64,000 nt of DNA from Muraenolepis orangiensis (GCA_027704905.1 CM051013.1:10968703-11032702); one strand, 5' to 3'; shown: positions 24,843 through 36,778, counted from the stretch's first letter. A program made the numbers and translations. The notes: a model not told the origin generated them from the letters alone.

Positions 24843-25204
24843 TATACCCCCCACTTTTGCATTGTCGGCCCGACGATGGATAGAACTGGAATTAACATGT
24901 TTGTGGTTGGTTCTCCTTCTAGGAAGCAAGATGAAGTTCCTTCAGATTAAGTGATCATGGATCACACTTCAATGTATCAGAGATCTGATGAAGAGGAGGA
25001 TTGAAGTGTAACTAATGGCAGCAGCAGAGTGTGTCCTACAGGCTCTTGGGCCTTTAGCCTTTAGCTACTAAGCGGTTTGGCTAACTTATCAGTTTGGCTA
25101 ACTAGCATTTTGACTAACGTAGGACGGAACTGCACAACAGCCAGAAATGCAAGTCATGTCAATCAAGTCAGTGACAGAAACATTTTTTAGAAACTTTTTT
25201 AGAA

Positions 25205-25608
25205 AGTTTAGTCTTTGAACTGTTTTTGTGTGGCTTTTATACATATTTCTTTTTTTACGAGAGTATTGCTTTGTTTCTTTTGGCTATTTGCTCTGTGTAC
25301 GTTCAAATACTAATTACTTACTCACTCCGGTTGACCGATAATGTGGACCTTCCTTTGAATAGACTTCCTTCAGACTGGAGTTGTAAATATTTACATGTAC
25401 TTTGCACAATGTCATGAACCAATGTACAGTATTTTTTAATATTTTACTTTTTTTTTTAATGTTTATGTGATCAGAGAAATGTGTATTTTGTTCGAGCTCA
25501 ACGCCGCCACCTCCTATGGGGTAGTGCTGTGTAGTTTTAGGGTTGTTTTAGTGTAGAGCAGTGGTTCTCTACTGTCTAGCCTCGGGCCCACGTGTCATTA
25601 AGTCACAA
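25205..25608. repeat. Duplicate of 23,120-23,540
   Basis: Near-identical direct copy ending abruptly in CATTAAGTCAC, inside the left part of a hAT MITE. It is joined directly to the receptor-unit sequence AAAAAGGGGTTTAATTC. Confidence 0.85.
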
Positions 25609-25757
25609 AAAGGGGTTTAATTCTACCCAAATAATACTAAAATATACAGAAATGCATATCAGAAAGCAAAAACAAGGCCAAAATAATATAACGATGGGTG
25701 CAGGAGGCTGAATATGAAACATACAAGCAGACAACCAGGAACGGATATTAAAACACA

Positions 25758-26041
25758 ACCAACTATACGTATTTGCACTATACGTATTGTTGTGTATTGT
25801 ATATACCTACGTACTACTGTTATAATACTGTAATTATCTTCACTTATCAATACATTTAGACTTCATTTAGAATTATTTTAACTATTTTTGTTTATAATAG
25901 TTTTTATTTTAGTTAGTTGTTTTGTTTTTTAGCTTAGGTTTTAGTATTCTTGTGTGTGCATTTATTCCCCCTGTGTCAACTGTTGCACCTTAATTTCCCT
26001 CGGGATTAATAAAGTTTTCTGAATCTGAATCTGAATCTGAA
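25758..26041 (+). mobile_element. LINE/SINE 3' end
   Basis: TTTCCCTCGGGATTAATAAAGT followed by a (TCTGAA)n tail, inserted in the 3' region of copy C. The homologous 37,870-37,980 and 6,815-6,925 lack it. The body is AT-rich and non-coding. Confidence 0.65.
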
Positions 26042-26380
26042 CTTTTACAAACACATTTATTACGGTTATATGTAGCCATTCTGTTGCGTAAGTATTTATT
26101 CTATTAATTAAAGCTATTATATTAATTTAAATGCATTAAAGAAATGCCCATATATGTAGTCTTTCCATTTTCCCCCTATAAGAACATGAAATAGACTCGA
26201 CCAATCAGTCCCAATTAATCAGCCACAACTGTCATTGTAGTCCGTTGCTGTGGGGCTGTGCCTCAGCAGAGTTCAACTCTAATAAAGATAAATATTTTCA
26301 AATGAATACCGGTAATACATGTGGCTGGGAGCCCAGCCCTCACACTCATCAACAGTGAAACATGTGGAATAAGAGCTTAC

Positions 26381-27911
26381 CAGTGTCGTTTTTATCAGAA
26401 AAATCAAACTGTAACCCAAATATTAACATTGGGTTAGGTATAAAGTACATCATCTATTAGCGCCACCACTGCCAGCTATCTTCACATACAGTATTATTGT
26501 GTTCTGTGTCAAACCAGTACTAACACATAAGAATCCATTTTATACCCACAACAAGGTTATGCGTCAAGAGAACAGTCACTTTCATTCACCGCTTAATAGT
26601 ATCACTGTCAGTATAGGTTCACACACACTCCAATATAAAGTAATAACACATACCCGTTGTAGAATCCTTGATAGTATCTGTTCTATACAGACAAAACAGT
26701 AACATGTGAGCACAACAGTCACACTTCAGCCTAACCATGATACATGTTAAGAGGTTAATGTAACACTCACTTTTTTTCAGAATCAGAGCTATCCATCCAA
26801 ATAATCCTAAAAATACTATTATTAGGAATATTTGTATTCTGTCTGGACCGGGTTTTCCACATTCAGAATCCCTTGAATTACTTCCTGGTTTTATCAGTTC
26901 CAGTCCCGCAGAGTCACATCTGAAATGAGAAGGACAACAACATGTTTAGTAAGTCATGATAGTGTAGAACAGGGGTTTTCAAAGAAGTACACACACACAC
27001 CCCCACACACCCCCCCTTACTTTGTGTGGGTCTGGCAAGACATTGATGTGCCGTCTGAGAATGTTCCATCAGTACAATGATGGCACTCTGTGTCTTTATG
27101 TGCTGTTCCTGCAGAAATATATACACGTATTGAATGCTAAAGTAGGCTGGATGGGTCTCTTAAAAGAGCAAAGTAAAGTACAGCCCCATGTTTGGACGCT
27201 GTGATTTAACGTTGATGTTTAGATGTAGACACCGACCTCTTTGACTGATGTATTGACCAGGACTACAAGTCAGACGGTGGTTCTGAGCTGCCAAACATCC
27301 ACCTCCACTGGGGTCAACACAGAAGTATCCGTCCCGGGTCTCACACAGGGCATCTGATGTTAATGTACACGACTTCTTCTCCTTCAGGCCGAGACCTGTC
27401 AACCACAACGCAGTTAGTGACAACCTGAGATAACATACACAACCTCTCTGAACGAACATGAACAATATAATGTTAACGGTTAATGGTGAACAGTAGATCT
27501 GGGGGTAGCATGTACCTGCGTCACACCGTGAACAGTTAGAGCACTGCTTCAGGGCATTAAGGCCAGCTTTGAAGGTTCCTGGTTCACATGGTTTGCACTG
27601 TGTAATGGTTCTGTTTGTATGTGAGCAATCCTTCTCCACATACTTTCCTGTTGTGTGGAAGGATTTAGAATGTTGATTTTTTTTCTTTTTCAACTGATTA
27701 TTTCACACATAAATTTGTATTTCTTGGATCAGATTACATTTTAAACTGATACATTTAACAGTTAATATGTTTGGCTCTTACCAGCGGAACATGCAGGGCA
27801 ACATTCCCTACCCACTTCGTACTCATCCAGGGGACAGTTTGCTAATACATAGCTGGCACTTAAGAGGACTAAACATATTCTGTACATTGTCGGTAAAGTC
27901 CTCACTAGCAT
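26381..27911 (-). CDS. tnfrsf14-like: TNFRSF14/HVEM-like receptor, copy C (3' truncated unit)
   Basis: Exons: 27,782-27,911 (ATG at 27,911), 27,516-27,647, 27,237-27,395, 27,021-27,108, 26,771-26,919, 26,654-26,682 and 26,381-26,408. Phases chain without a stop. The signal region begins MLVRTLPTMYR instead of MAVRT and ends YVLANC. CRDs follow copy B closely (exon 2 has CSNCSRCDAG). The transmembrane exon is four codons shorter than in B (IFLIIVFLGLFGWIALIL), like D. Exon 7 has an in-frame 18-bp deletion (FDFSDKNDTG). The 3' side of the unit stops at 25,608, where a foreign duplicated segment begins, so the repeat-bearing tail frame found with B and D is absent. It may use a different last exon or be non-functional. 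Upstream, 28,541-28,575 carries interferon-response-like motifs. Confidence 0.82.
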
Positions 27912-28282
27912 GCAGTTTGACTTGACTTCTTGAAACTGAAGTATCTGCCGAGATCAACAATAAATACAGCGCAGTTAATAAATGTAATAGCTTAACTTAA
28001 TTCAAGATTTGTATTTGCAACAAGTACAATAGAATGCTTACTTCCCATTTCCTCCCACAGTAGGAATTCTCTAAAAACTCTATACTGTACTAAAATACTG
28101 TACACAATAAAAAATAACACTAAAAAGAACAATAAAGTGACTAATGGGTGATATGTAGGTACATTTGTTGAATTTGTGCAAAAAAACTTTTAAAAAGCAT
28201 TTTAAAAAGGGCCAGTAGTGCAACAGCATCATGAATACAGTGCATTGCAGTACAGTGCAGTATCTATGAGTTTATAAATCAG

Positions 28283-28440
28283 GTGTACATTTACATTTAG
28301 GACATTTGGCAGACTAACAAACTGTATAAATGACAAACATAGTATCATGTTAGACACACAAGAACATTCACAGCATGTGAGATGACTTTAGAAAAGTAAT
28401 AAACGTAAAATAAATACAAACACAACAACATACCTCGTTG
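28283..28440. repeat. Dispersed fish repeat fragment
   Basis: ACATTTACATTTAGGACATTTGGCAG is a widely dispersed teleost repeat type. The same insertion is at 40,218-40,370 in unit D but not in A or B, so C and D share it by descent. Confidence 0.5.
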
Positions 28441-28540
28441 GCTGCATGCTCTGAAAACCGAGGAAAGTATTCTTCAGTCCTTACAACTTTATAAGAAAAT
28501 ACTTAAACTAACAGAGCTGTAAAAGTATCCGTGCATCTTA

Positions 28541-28578
28541 CTTTCAGTTTCTTTTTCAGTTACTTACAGTTTCAGTCC
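28541..28578 (-). promoter_or_regulatory. Tandem ISRE/IRF-like motifs upstream of copy C
   Basis: The minus strand reads GAAAAAGAAACTGAAAGTAAG, with GAAA-NN-GAAA spacing twice in a row, and GAAACTG again a few bases upstream. These fit interferon-regulatory-factor sites. They lie about 640 bp upstream of the copy C ATG, near the putative untranslated first exon. Activity is inferred only. Unit D keeps one such site (40,472-40,483) before a TA array. Confidence 0.4.
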
Positions 28579-28589
28579 AAGGTCACGTG

Positions 28590-28890
28590 AGTTGTTTGAA
28601 TATACATGTTATAGTTTTAAACACAATTTAAACTTAAGACTAGAGAGCGTTTAGCTTACCGTACTTCACTTGAGAACGACGCAACAGTTACTCAGTTCAG
28701 AAAAGTTGGCAAGATATTCACAGATTCTAACATGCCGGGTCAATAACTCTTAAGCAAAGTGTTGTAAAATACACACGACGCCTCTCTGCAGCCGTAGAAA
28801 GGTAGTTAACAAGCTACATGTTTATCAAAACGAGTGTGCAGCCGGCTGTGAGGCGGGTGAGCATCAAGTGAGCACCACAGCTGTATTAAA
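28590..28890 (-). repeat. Distal 5'-flank module with possible non-coding first exon, copy C
   Basis: Fourth copy of the module. The donor-like GTAAGC gives an exon end at about 28,660 on the minus strand, 0.75 kb upstream of the start codon. The segment continues into the hAT insertion site at 28,931. Confidence 0.4.
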
Positions 28891-28938
28891 ACAAATGGAT
28901 ACAGTGCTGGAGGCGGGGCCCAATTCATTCCTATGGAA

Positions 28939-30797
28939 CAGGGGTCGGGAACCTTTTTGACTAAGAGAGCCATGAAAGCAAAAAATTTGGAAATTTATTT
29001 CAGTGAGAGCCATATAATATATTTTAAAAGTGAATTCAACTAAATGTCAGTATAATAAGCCTCTGAATTTATTCTTTTAAATAATGTTGTTATAACACTC
29101 ACCATTAATGCGACTTCTGGTGCTGCATGGATTTGCTGATGTCTTTGTAGTCGGGTTGGTACTTGGTGAGGTTAAGCTTCATGCAAGCGTTGAGGCTTTC
29201 ATCCGTTAAACGTGATCGTAGGTTGGACTTGATGTTTTTAAGATGTGAGAATGACTGCTCACATGCATACGTAGATCCAAACATGGTCAATACAGCAATA
29301 CTCACACGCTGCAGTGTGTGGTATGTGACAGGAAGCGCGTTCCAAGTTTTGAGAATCAGCTGGTCTTCGGGTTGGAGTTTTTTCATTTCTGTCCACATGT
29401 GCTTGCTCGCCAACTCCGCTTTCTGTCGTGTGATTCTTTCCAAATCTTCATTCAGTGACTTGAACTTATTCACCCACATGTCTGAGGCCTTCAGGTCAGC
29501 CACTTCTGCTTCAAAATCTCTGACGGAGACACCAGGGATGTAATTCAGGTCGGCTGTGTTCAGTGAACACTCGTTTGGATGGGTGATGAACTTAAAAAGA
29601 CGAGTGTGCTCACGAAATTCTCCAAAGCGTGCTTTGAAGGACTGTAGGAGACTGGATGTGCAGCCAGCTAGCTGGTGGAGATCAAGGTTTTGAATGGGCT
29701 CACTTGCTGTGCATGCATCTTTAAATTGGCTCAGTTTTTCAAAATGTAGTAAACGACCTGTTTCAAGATCCGTGATGAAAAGCTCCAGCTTGTTTTCAAA
29801 AGCAAATACAGCTTGTTGAAGGGATAACACTGTATTTCCAATGCCTTGCATTTTCACGTTGAGCTGGTTCAGATGTTCAGTCAGATCTACGAGATAGTAA
29901 AACTTGAGGAGCCACTCGGTGTCGGCTAGCTCAGGATGCCCGACGCCTTTCATTTCAAGGAAAGTCCGGATTTCGTTCAGGCAAGCCGCAAAACGGCTAA
30001 GCACCTTCCCTCTTGACAACCAACGCACATTGCTGTGCAAAAGCAGACCAGGATAGTTATTTACTTCATCCAGCAGTGTTTTAAACTGGCGATCATTTAA
30101 GGCTCGGGCAACAATAAAGTTGATCACACGAATGACCAGCGACATCACTTCGCCAAACTGCCTGTCACACATCTGAGCACAAAGTGCCTCCTGGTGTATA
30201 ATGCAATGGAAACTTAGGATGGGTCTATTTTCATGTTCACGGAGAAGCGCCACAAATCCTTTGTTTTTCCCCACCATACACGGAGCACCATCAGTACACA
30301 CTGAGAGAAGTTTATCCATAGGTAGACTTTTTTCTTGAGCAAACTCCATGAAAGACTTGAATAAATCCTCACCTCTTGTGGACCCTTTTAATGGCAGAAC
30401 AGCAAGACTTTCTTCGCGCAGTGTGTCACCAACAGCATATCTTGCAATCACGCTGAACTGCGACAAATGGCTCACGTCTGTTGACTCATCCAAAGCCAGA
30501 GAAAAGAACGGCGCTGCATTTATGTCCTTCACTTGCGTTTCCTCCACTTTGTTTGCCATCACGATGGTACGATCATGAACAGTTCTTGCCGACAGAGGCA
30601 TGTCTTGTATCCGTTTGATTATCTTGTCTTTGTTCGGAAGATCATCAAAAAGTTCATTCGTCCTGAAATGTACGATACTCGTGTTTTTTTTTTTTTTTTT
30701 TTTTTTTTTTTTCGTCATATTTTGTTTTATCTGCGAGCCATATGCAATCATCAAAAGAGCCACATCTGGCTCGCGAGCCATAGGTTCCCGACCCCTG
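28939..30797 (-). mobile_element. Complete hAT transposon with transposase, 8-bp target duplication
   Basis: Termini are CAGGGGTCGGGAACCT (28,939) and its exact inverse AGGTTCCCGACCCCTG (ending 30,797). The octamer ctatggaa flanks both sides (28,931-28,938 and 30,798-30,805) without mismatch. The 1,859-bp element contains one uninterrupted transposase frame on the minus strand. Exact ends and target duplication indicate a fairly recent insertion. Confidence 0.95.
29105..30781 (-). CDS. hAT (Charlie/GTF2IRD2-ZBED-like) transposase, N-terminally short
   Basis: The frame is open from 30,829 but the element ends at 30,797, so the first in-element ATG is 30,781, giving 558 residues. From that start: residues 4-20 are encoded by the inverted-repeat region; a lysine run (A-tract at about 30,682-30,712) follows; then the RNase H-like core with ALDESTD (Asp near residue 98), CTDGAP (Asp near 164), an FHCIIHQEALC segment, and the C-terminal dimerisation block STYACEQSFSHLK with the catalytic Glu near 508. 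All three hAT acidic residues are present. The BED zinc finger expected at the N-terminus is missing, apparently deleted at the A-tract. It could bind poorly or act as a regulator; activity is unproven. Confidence 0.85.
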   Translation of the reverse strand: MAREPDVALLMIAYGSQIKQNMTKKKKKKKKKNTSIVHFRTNELFDDLPNKDKIIKRIQDMPLSARTVHDRTIVMANKVEETQVKDINAAPFFSLALDESTDVSHLSQFSVIARYAVGDTLREESLAVLPLKGSTRGEDLFKSFMEFAQEKSLPMDKLLSVCTDGAPCMVGKNKGFVALLREHENRPILSFHCIIHQEALCAQMCDRQFGEVMSLVIRVINFIVARALNDRQFKTLLDEVNNYPGLLLHSNVRWLSRGKVLSRFAACLNEIRTFLEMKGVGHPELADTEWLLKFYYLVDLTEHLNQLNVKMQGIGNTVLSLQQAVFAFENKLELFITDLETGRLLHFEKLSQFKDACTASEPIQNLDLHQLAGCTSSLLQSFKARFGEFREHTRLFKFITHPNECSLNTADLNYIPGVSVRDFEAEVADLKASDMWVNKFKSLNEDLERITRQKAELASKHMWTEMKKLQPEDQLILKTWNALPVTYHTLQRVSIAVLTMFGSTYACEQSFSHLKNIKSNLRSRLTDESLNACMKLNLTKYQPDYKDISKSMQHQKSH

Positions 30798-31069
30798 CTA
30801 TGGAAGCTGCTTAGTGACGCATGTACCAAGCCACCAGGAAGTAGACCAAGCGCTGCTGAAAGTAGTGAAGTACAAAGTTGAAAGGTGGAAGTAGGCCACC
30901 TTTCAGAGACGTCTATAAATCCGCGTATATTTTTTTTTAGGGAAATTAACTTCCTAGTACGAAGACTTGAATAGTCCTTATTTGAATCATTAGGTCCTAA
31001 AAGTTGTAAAAATCACCGATAGCCATCCAGGGAGTTATTTGCATAGTGAACGTGCATCAGACCCAAGTC

Positions 31070-31780
31070 AAGTCAAGTCAAGACTTGACTTCACAGTTTA
31101 CACAAGTATAAAGCAGTGGTGTGAACATCTTATGTGCAATACCCGACGACAGACAGCAGTTATAAAAATAAGATAAAAATAGAATAAAAATAGAATAGAA
31201 TAAAGTAAAAAAATACAAATAAAAATGCAATTTCTAAAATGCAAAATATCGGCACAGAAAAGAGCAATATGTATATATAAATCAATGTAATAAAATATAC
31301 ATTGTTATATGCTATACGCCCTTGTTCAGCAGCCTGATGGCCTGACTGTGGAAGCTATCTCGGAGTCTATTTGTGCGGCACGTGATACTGCGATATCGCC
31401 TGCCAGGAGGGAGGGGAGCTCACCTCCAACCATATACTGGGCCGTCCGCACCACCCTTTGAAGCGCTCTGCGCTCGAGTGCGGTGCAGTTCCCGTACCAG
31501 GCGGTGATGCACCCTGTAAGAACACTCTCAATGGTGCCGTTATAGAATGTTCTCAGGATGCGGGGGCCCATGCTGAATTTCTTCAGACGCCTGAGGAAAT
31601 ACAGGCGTTGTTGGGCCCTTTTCACCATGTGTGTGGTGTGCGTGGACCATGTGAGGTCCTCGGAGATGTGCACGCCGAGGAACTTGAAGCTGCTGACCCT
31701 CTCTACTGCAACACCGTCGATGGAGATAGGGCTGTGCTCTCCCCTCTGCTTCCTGAAGTCCACGATCAGCTCCTAGTACC
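31070..31780 (-). mobile_element. L2-clade LINE, 5'-truncated
   Basis: The minus frame FRKQRGEHSPISIDGVAVER ... FLRRLKKFSMGPRILRTF ... YMVGGELPSLL is the C-terminal part of the family with a full RT at 51,165-52,532. It is broken by a short deletion after PSLL. The 3' UTR ends in (TTGAC)n repeats at 31,068-31,092. Confidence 0.88.
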
Positions 31781-31804
31781 CCCCTAGAGTTAGTACATAC
31801 TGAC

Positions 31805-32440
31805 TTAGCAGGTCCCATTGACCCAACTGCTCAAGATGGACATAAATATGCCATTGCATTCACAGATGATTTCTCAGGGGCAGTGTCAGTTTATTTCCTT
31901 AAAAACAAGAGTGAGACAACATTAGCAACTGAAAGATTCCTTGCAGACAGTGCACCGTATGGCCAAGTCAAGTGCATAAGATCAGATAATGGAACGGAAT
32001 TCACGAGCAATTATTCAGCAGTCACTGTTAATGGATAGAGGGACATGAGACATTGTGCCCTTTTCCCCTCATCAAAACGGCACAGCTGACAGACAGTTTA
32101 GGACATTATTTGAAATGGGAAGGTGCCAATTATTAGAGAAGGGATTACCAAAGGCACTGTGGCCTTATGCTGTACAAAACGCAGCTCACATCCAAAATAG
32201 ATGCTACAACGAAAGGACCAACAATACCCCTTACTTCATGTTAACTGGAAAGAAAGCCGATCTTTCAAAAATGTGGGTGTTCGGCTCAGAGTGCTATGTG
32301 TATAAACACGATCATAAGAAGCTCGACCCCAGATGTGAGAAAGGGATTTTTGTGGGGTACAGTAAAAACAGCCCGGCATACCTTGTATACAAACCACATA
32401 CAGGAAAGGTATCAAAACACAGACTAGTAAAGAACTAACT
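31805..32440 (+). pseudogene. Ty1/copia integrase fragment
   Basis: Conceptual translation gives TDDFSGAVSVYFLKNKSETT with the first integrase aspartate region, then RSDNGTEFTSN, a break near 32,010-32,050, then FSPHQNGTADRQFRTLFEMG (the region of the catalytic glutamate, here altered: consensus NG-x-x-ER reads NGTADRQ), and GYSKNSPAYLVY. It stops at 32,436. RT and RNase H are not present. The order and motifs are specific to copia integrases. Frameshift and loss of the glutamate context mark it as dead. Confidence 0.85.
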
Positions 32441-33260
32441 TCATTAGAAAGAACAGTAACATACTCAAACTGATGAGGATGATGCAGAACTCCAGACACA
32501 TAAAGGCAGAACGTCTGGTAGTGAGATCAAGGACTCATGTACCACAACCACGAGGTGAAGAGAGCACAGGGAGTCAGGTTATAGAGGGGAGCGACGAGAC
32601 TGTAAATACAAATACAGATGAACATGATGGAATTGGATTGGATGGAAATGATTGTGAATGCAATCTAGTCATAAACACATATCATATATCATATGTCAAC
32701 GTCGCTGTCACAACGTCACAACGGTGGCCCGATCTTGCAGAATAGACCTATATCACGTTAGATTTGAAAGCCGGAAGTACCCATTAAAAATCGCTGAAGC
32801 AGTTATCGCTGGACAACATCGCTGCATAACCTTCCAAAAGTCGGTCCAGACGATGCGGTTCAACTTGTGAATGAACACTACAGTGAAGAAGTCTGAATCC
32901 GAATCATACAATTCCCCGACATTGTGTCTTGTGGCTCTATCTGGATATATCGCCATATAACGAAGGCGATTTTGTGTAGGAGCAGAGGTATGCCTATGTA
33001 TTTAATATAGGCGATTTATTTGATGGATTTGGATTATTTCAATGTACCTTTTCATTTACGTGTTAATATGTAGTGTGCAGCTGTATATGTTCTAAAAGGG
33101 AATGCCTGTTATTCTTGTGAATATGAGTTGTCTTAAAATAAAAGTGCTTGTGACAGAGTTAAAACCGAATTTGTATAAAATACCGATATATATATATATC
33201 GTATATCGCGATGCAGCCTAAAAATACCGGGTTTTGGTCCGTATCGCCCAGCCCTACTTG

Positions 33261-33700
33261 GGACCAGTGCTTTTAATCACACACTTACCCGACAATATGT
33301 GGCTCTATTCGGATGACAGATGGAGTGTGTGTGGGGGTCAGGACCAGTGCTTTTAATCACACACATACCCGACATTATGTGGCTCTATTCGGATGAGAGA
33401 TGGAGTGTGTGTGTGGGGGTCAGGACCAGTGCTTTTAATCACACACATACCCGACATTATGTGGCTCTATTCGGATGAGAGATGGAGTGTGTGTGTGGGG
33501 GTCAGGACCAGTGCTTTTAATCACACACATACCCGACATTATGTGGCTCTATTCGGATGGAGTGTGTGTGGGGGTCAGAACCAGTGCTTTTAATCACACA
33601 CATACCCGACATTATGTGGCTCTATTCGGATGAGAGATGGAGTGTGTATGGGGGTTAGGACCAGTGCTTTTAATCACACACATACCCGACATTATTAGCC
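33261..33700. repeat. 80-bp tandem repeat, six units
   Basis: Same unit as at 13,307-13,670. Period varies 72-84 bp through GT-run length changes. Confidence 0.9.
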
Positions 33701-34007
33701 TATTCCGCCCACTTTTCGAGACGTATATGCTCTCCTTGTCAAAGTGCAAACTGCAGACATACGCGCTACCCCTGAGAACATGAAACGAGGGACCTTCATC
33801 CTCACACAACTTGCGGAGGAGTTTGTCTTTGGGTAAATGGTGTAAACTGAGGTAGGGCCGTCTCTGTTTAGACGTTGAGCAGCCGGTACATTACAATAAC
33901 AGAGAGGAGAGGAGGCGGCCACAGTTTGTCACGTATCTGGGGTAAATACCAGAAGTAAGAGTACACTGCTCTGCGATTTTTAAGGCTCCGGAAGCAGGTA
34001 GTGTGAT

Positions 34008-34370
34008 ATAGGCCTATTGCCCTCTACAACATCCGCAGGATCCGGCCCTTCCTCACACGTGAAGCGGCGCAGATCCTGGTCCAAGCGCTCGTCATCACCC
34101 GCCTTGACTACTGCAGCTCTCTCCTGGCGGGACTCTCCGCCTCTGCAACCAAGCCCCTCCAACGCATCCAGAACGCAGCAGCACGCCTGGTATTCAACCT
34201 ACCAAAATTCTCCCACGTGACCCCTCTCTTCCGCGATCTCCACTGGCTTCCGGTAAATGCTCGCATCAAGTTCAAGACTCTGGTATTGACCTTCAGGGCA
34301 GTCAATGGAACTGCCCCAACCTACCTCCAAACGTTGGTCAAGCCCTACATCCCAGCCAGAGCGCTCCGCT
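34008..34370 (+). mobile_element. L2/CR1-type LINE, C-terminal fragment
   Basis: Duplicate of 13,985-14,345 with the same LHWLPVNARIKFKTLVL signature, a few silent differences, and the same termination in TA repeats. Confidence 0.8.
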
Positions 34371-34371
34371 C

Positions 34372-34383
34372 AATATATATATG

Positions 34384-34416
<33 letters not shown>

Positions 34417-34447
34417 GTATATAATATATACATATATATATATATAC

Positions 34448-34534
<87 letters not shown>

Positions 34535-34555
34535 GTATATATGTATATATATACA
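34372..34555. repeat. (TA)n microsatellite, expanded
   Basis: About 180 bp of TA with TGTA interruptions. The homologous site in the first block (14,348-14,380) is only about 30 bp. Confidence 0.95.
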
Positions 34556-34679
34556 AACAGTCAAAAAATTTTGGAAGACATCAGACTGGTAGATCTCCGC
34601 TTACATTTTGGAATAAAGATCTTGGATCTTGGGCTTGAAAAGGTTGGCGACCGCTGGACTAAAATATTCTGCGATGGCG

Positions 34680-36200
34680 TTTTAGAAAGTGTACTTTTAA
34701 AAAGGGGAATACGGCTCAAATAAAATAAGTTTATATAAACGATATACTATATACTATATCAAATTATGAATATCAAATGTACACATAGGCGCACATACAA
34801 GCCAGGGGTAGTTCAAACTCCTACAAGAAAGGGAGCGATCAGAGAGCAACCATAATAGCAGCAACCGCAGTAGAAATCCTGGGTGGACAAAGCCCCTAAA
34901 AGAGAGATCTTTTTTAAAGATCTCAGAAAAGTGGCAAAAGGCACAAAATGACACATTGCAGTGTGCGGGGAAATGTAACCGCTGATAAAAAAACACAAGA
35001 AAAAAAAGATTGGAAAAGAAACCAAAATACGATGATATTGGCCATGTTTGAAAAAGAAGGCACAGAATGGAGACAACGAGAAGAAAAGTTAGCGAGGGAA
35101 TCGGCTAATCAGGGAAATCAGGCTAATGCACCCCTCAGTGACAGGAACAGTAGGCATAAAAGGAGGTGAAAACGGATGAAGAAAGAAATGGAGAACAGGG
35201 AGAGACTGACACCCCCCCCCCCATATATATATATATATACAGAAATGAGGGGGGGGGGATATGGTAGTGAGGAAGAGAGCTGTGAGAACTCACAAATTCA
35301 GCGTTTCTGTTCAGAACAGGAGGAAAGGTTAAGGAGGCATTAAGAAAATGGGAAAGTAGAAAGCAAAGGGGGAAGTGAACAAAGTGAAAGAGAGAGAGTG
35401 AGAAGAAGCCTGGTAAGGTCTGACAGGGAGAGGAACACACCTGACACCTATGAAGCAGGGTCATTTCCTGTTCCAGTGAAGGTCAGCAGAGTGTGACCCA
35501 TGGGAGGGGGGGGGAGGGGTGAGGGGTCGAAGGATAAGTGGACCCGGCTTCCTGACACAAACAGTGGAGCCTCATCCTTCCTATAATGACTAAGATATCA
35601 GATGTGTGCCTTAATGCCTTTGGGTGGTGGTAGCATGGTAACATTTTCAGGTGCCAGTCGAAGCACACGCTACTCACACACTTCCCACACACATGGAACA
35701 TCATGAGGTCAATCAAAGTGTGTGGCGTTAAACTTACTCTATCAAACCCATAGTCTGTATAAAACGGGTTCAACCACTTGGAAGAATAGCAGATTTATTT
35801 TCCTAAAAGCACATCACTTGCTATAGGTTACCATGTGATGAGGACTTGCCACAAACCCATTAAAAACACCACCCAATGCACAGATGAACTACATTGGTGA
35901 TGAACAACATCATGACTTTCAACAAATGTCCATACGAATATGGTTTTGTTTCATATTAAGAGTGAATTTGTGTGAAATATTTAACTAAATGTTGGTCATC
36001 CAATTTTTTAGAATGAACTTTGAGGCATTGTTCAGAACACATGGAAGCAGGTGTAGAGGTTGAGCAGTCCAATGGCGTCATACAGAGAGTCTACTGCAGA
36101 CTTCAGACATGAACACACATTCAGACAATCAGGCTCTGGACCAATCGTTATTAAGGCCTTTTTATTTTTAAAAAAAGGGCGGAAGATGCAATACATCAGA
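34680..36200. repeat. Receptor-unit 3' module, unit D copy
   Basis: Third copy of the module at 3,780-4,880 and 14,510-16,060, with the same non-conserved short frames. Confidence 0.65.
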
Positions 36201-36214
36201 ATACATTGAAAACA

Positions 36215-36775
36215 ATACAATGAACATTCTACACCGGCACCATCGAGAGTGTTCTTACAGGGTGTATCACCGCCTGGTACGGGAACTGTACCGCACTCGA
36301 GCGCAGAGCGCTTCAAAGGGTGGTGGGACGGCCCAGTATATCGTTGGAGGTGAGCTCCCCTCCCTCCTGGATATATACAACCAGCGGTGCGTGGCCAAGG
36401 CCAAACGCATCATAAAAGACATTGCCCACCTCAGCCACGAACTGTATTCACATTTACCGTCAGGCAGGCGATACCGCAGTACCAAGTGCCGCACAAATAG
36501 ACTCTGAGACAGCTTCCACAGTCAGGCCATCAGGCTGCTGAACAAGGGTGTATAGCATATAACAATGTATATTTTATTACATTGATATATAGATAGATAG
36601 ATAGCTAGCTCTTTTTCTGGGCTGATTTTATAAATTGCATTTTTATTTTTATATATTTAACTTTATAGTTTTGTACTTTTTTACTTATTTTTATTCTATT
36701 CTGGGGTTTTTTTTATAACTGCCGTCTGTCGTCGGGTATTGCACATAAGATTTTCACTCACTGCTTATACTTGAC
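36215..36775 (+). mobile_element. L2-clade LINE, 5'-truncated 3' end
   Basis: Equivalent of 4,905-5,400 but with a longer 3' UTR. It encodes GGELPSLLDIYNQRCVAKAK and ends in a stop at 36,506; GTGACAATAAACT is missing at the very end. Confidence 0.85.
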
Positions 36776-36778
36776 TAC

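Larger units (their letters stand above)
32673..36250. repeat. Segmental duplication block, second copy (3' part of unit D)
   Basis: Direct repeat of 12,709-16,110. It continues without a break into the L2, SINE and receptor copy D, so this is the most complete unit and shows the ancestral order. Confidence 0.85.

Noticed and set aside
29163..29543. 126-codon plus-strand frame
   Set aside because: Antisense shadow of the hAT transposase.
34338..34638. Tyr/Ile repeat frames over TA arrays
   Set aside because: Simple-repeat translation only.
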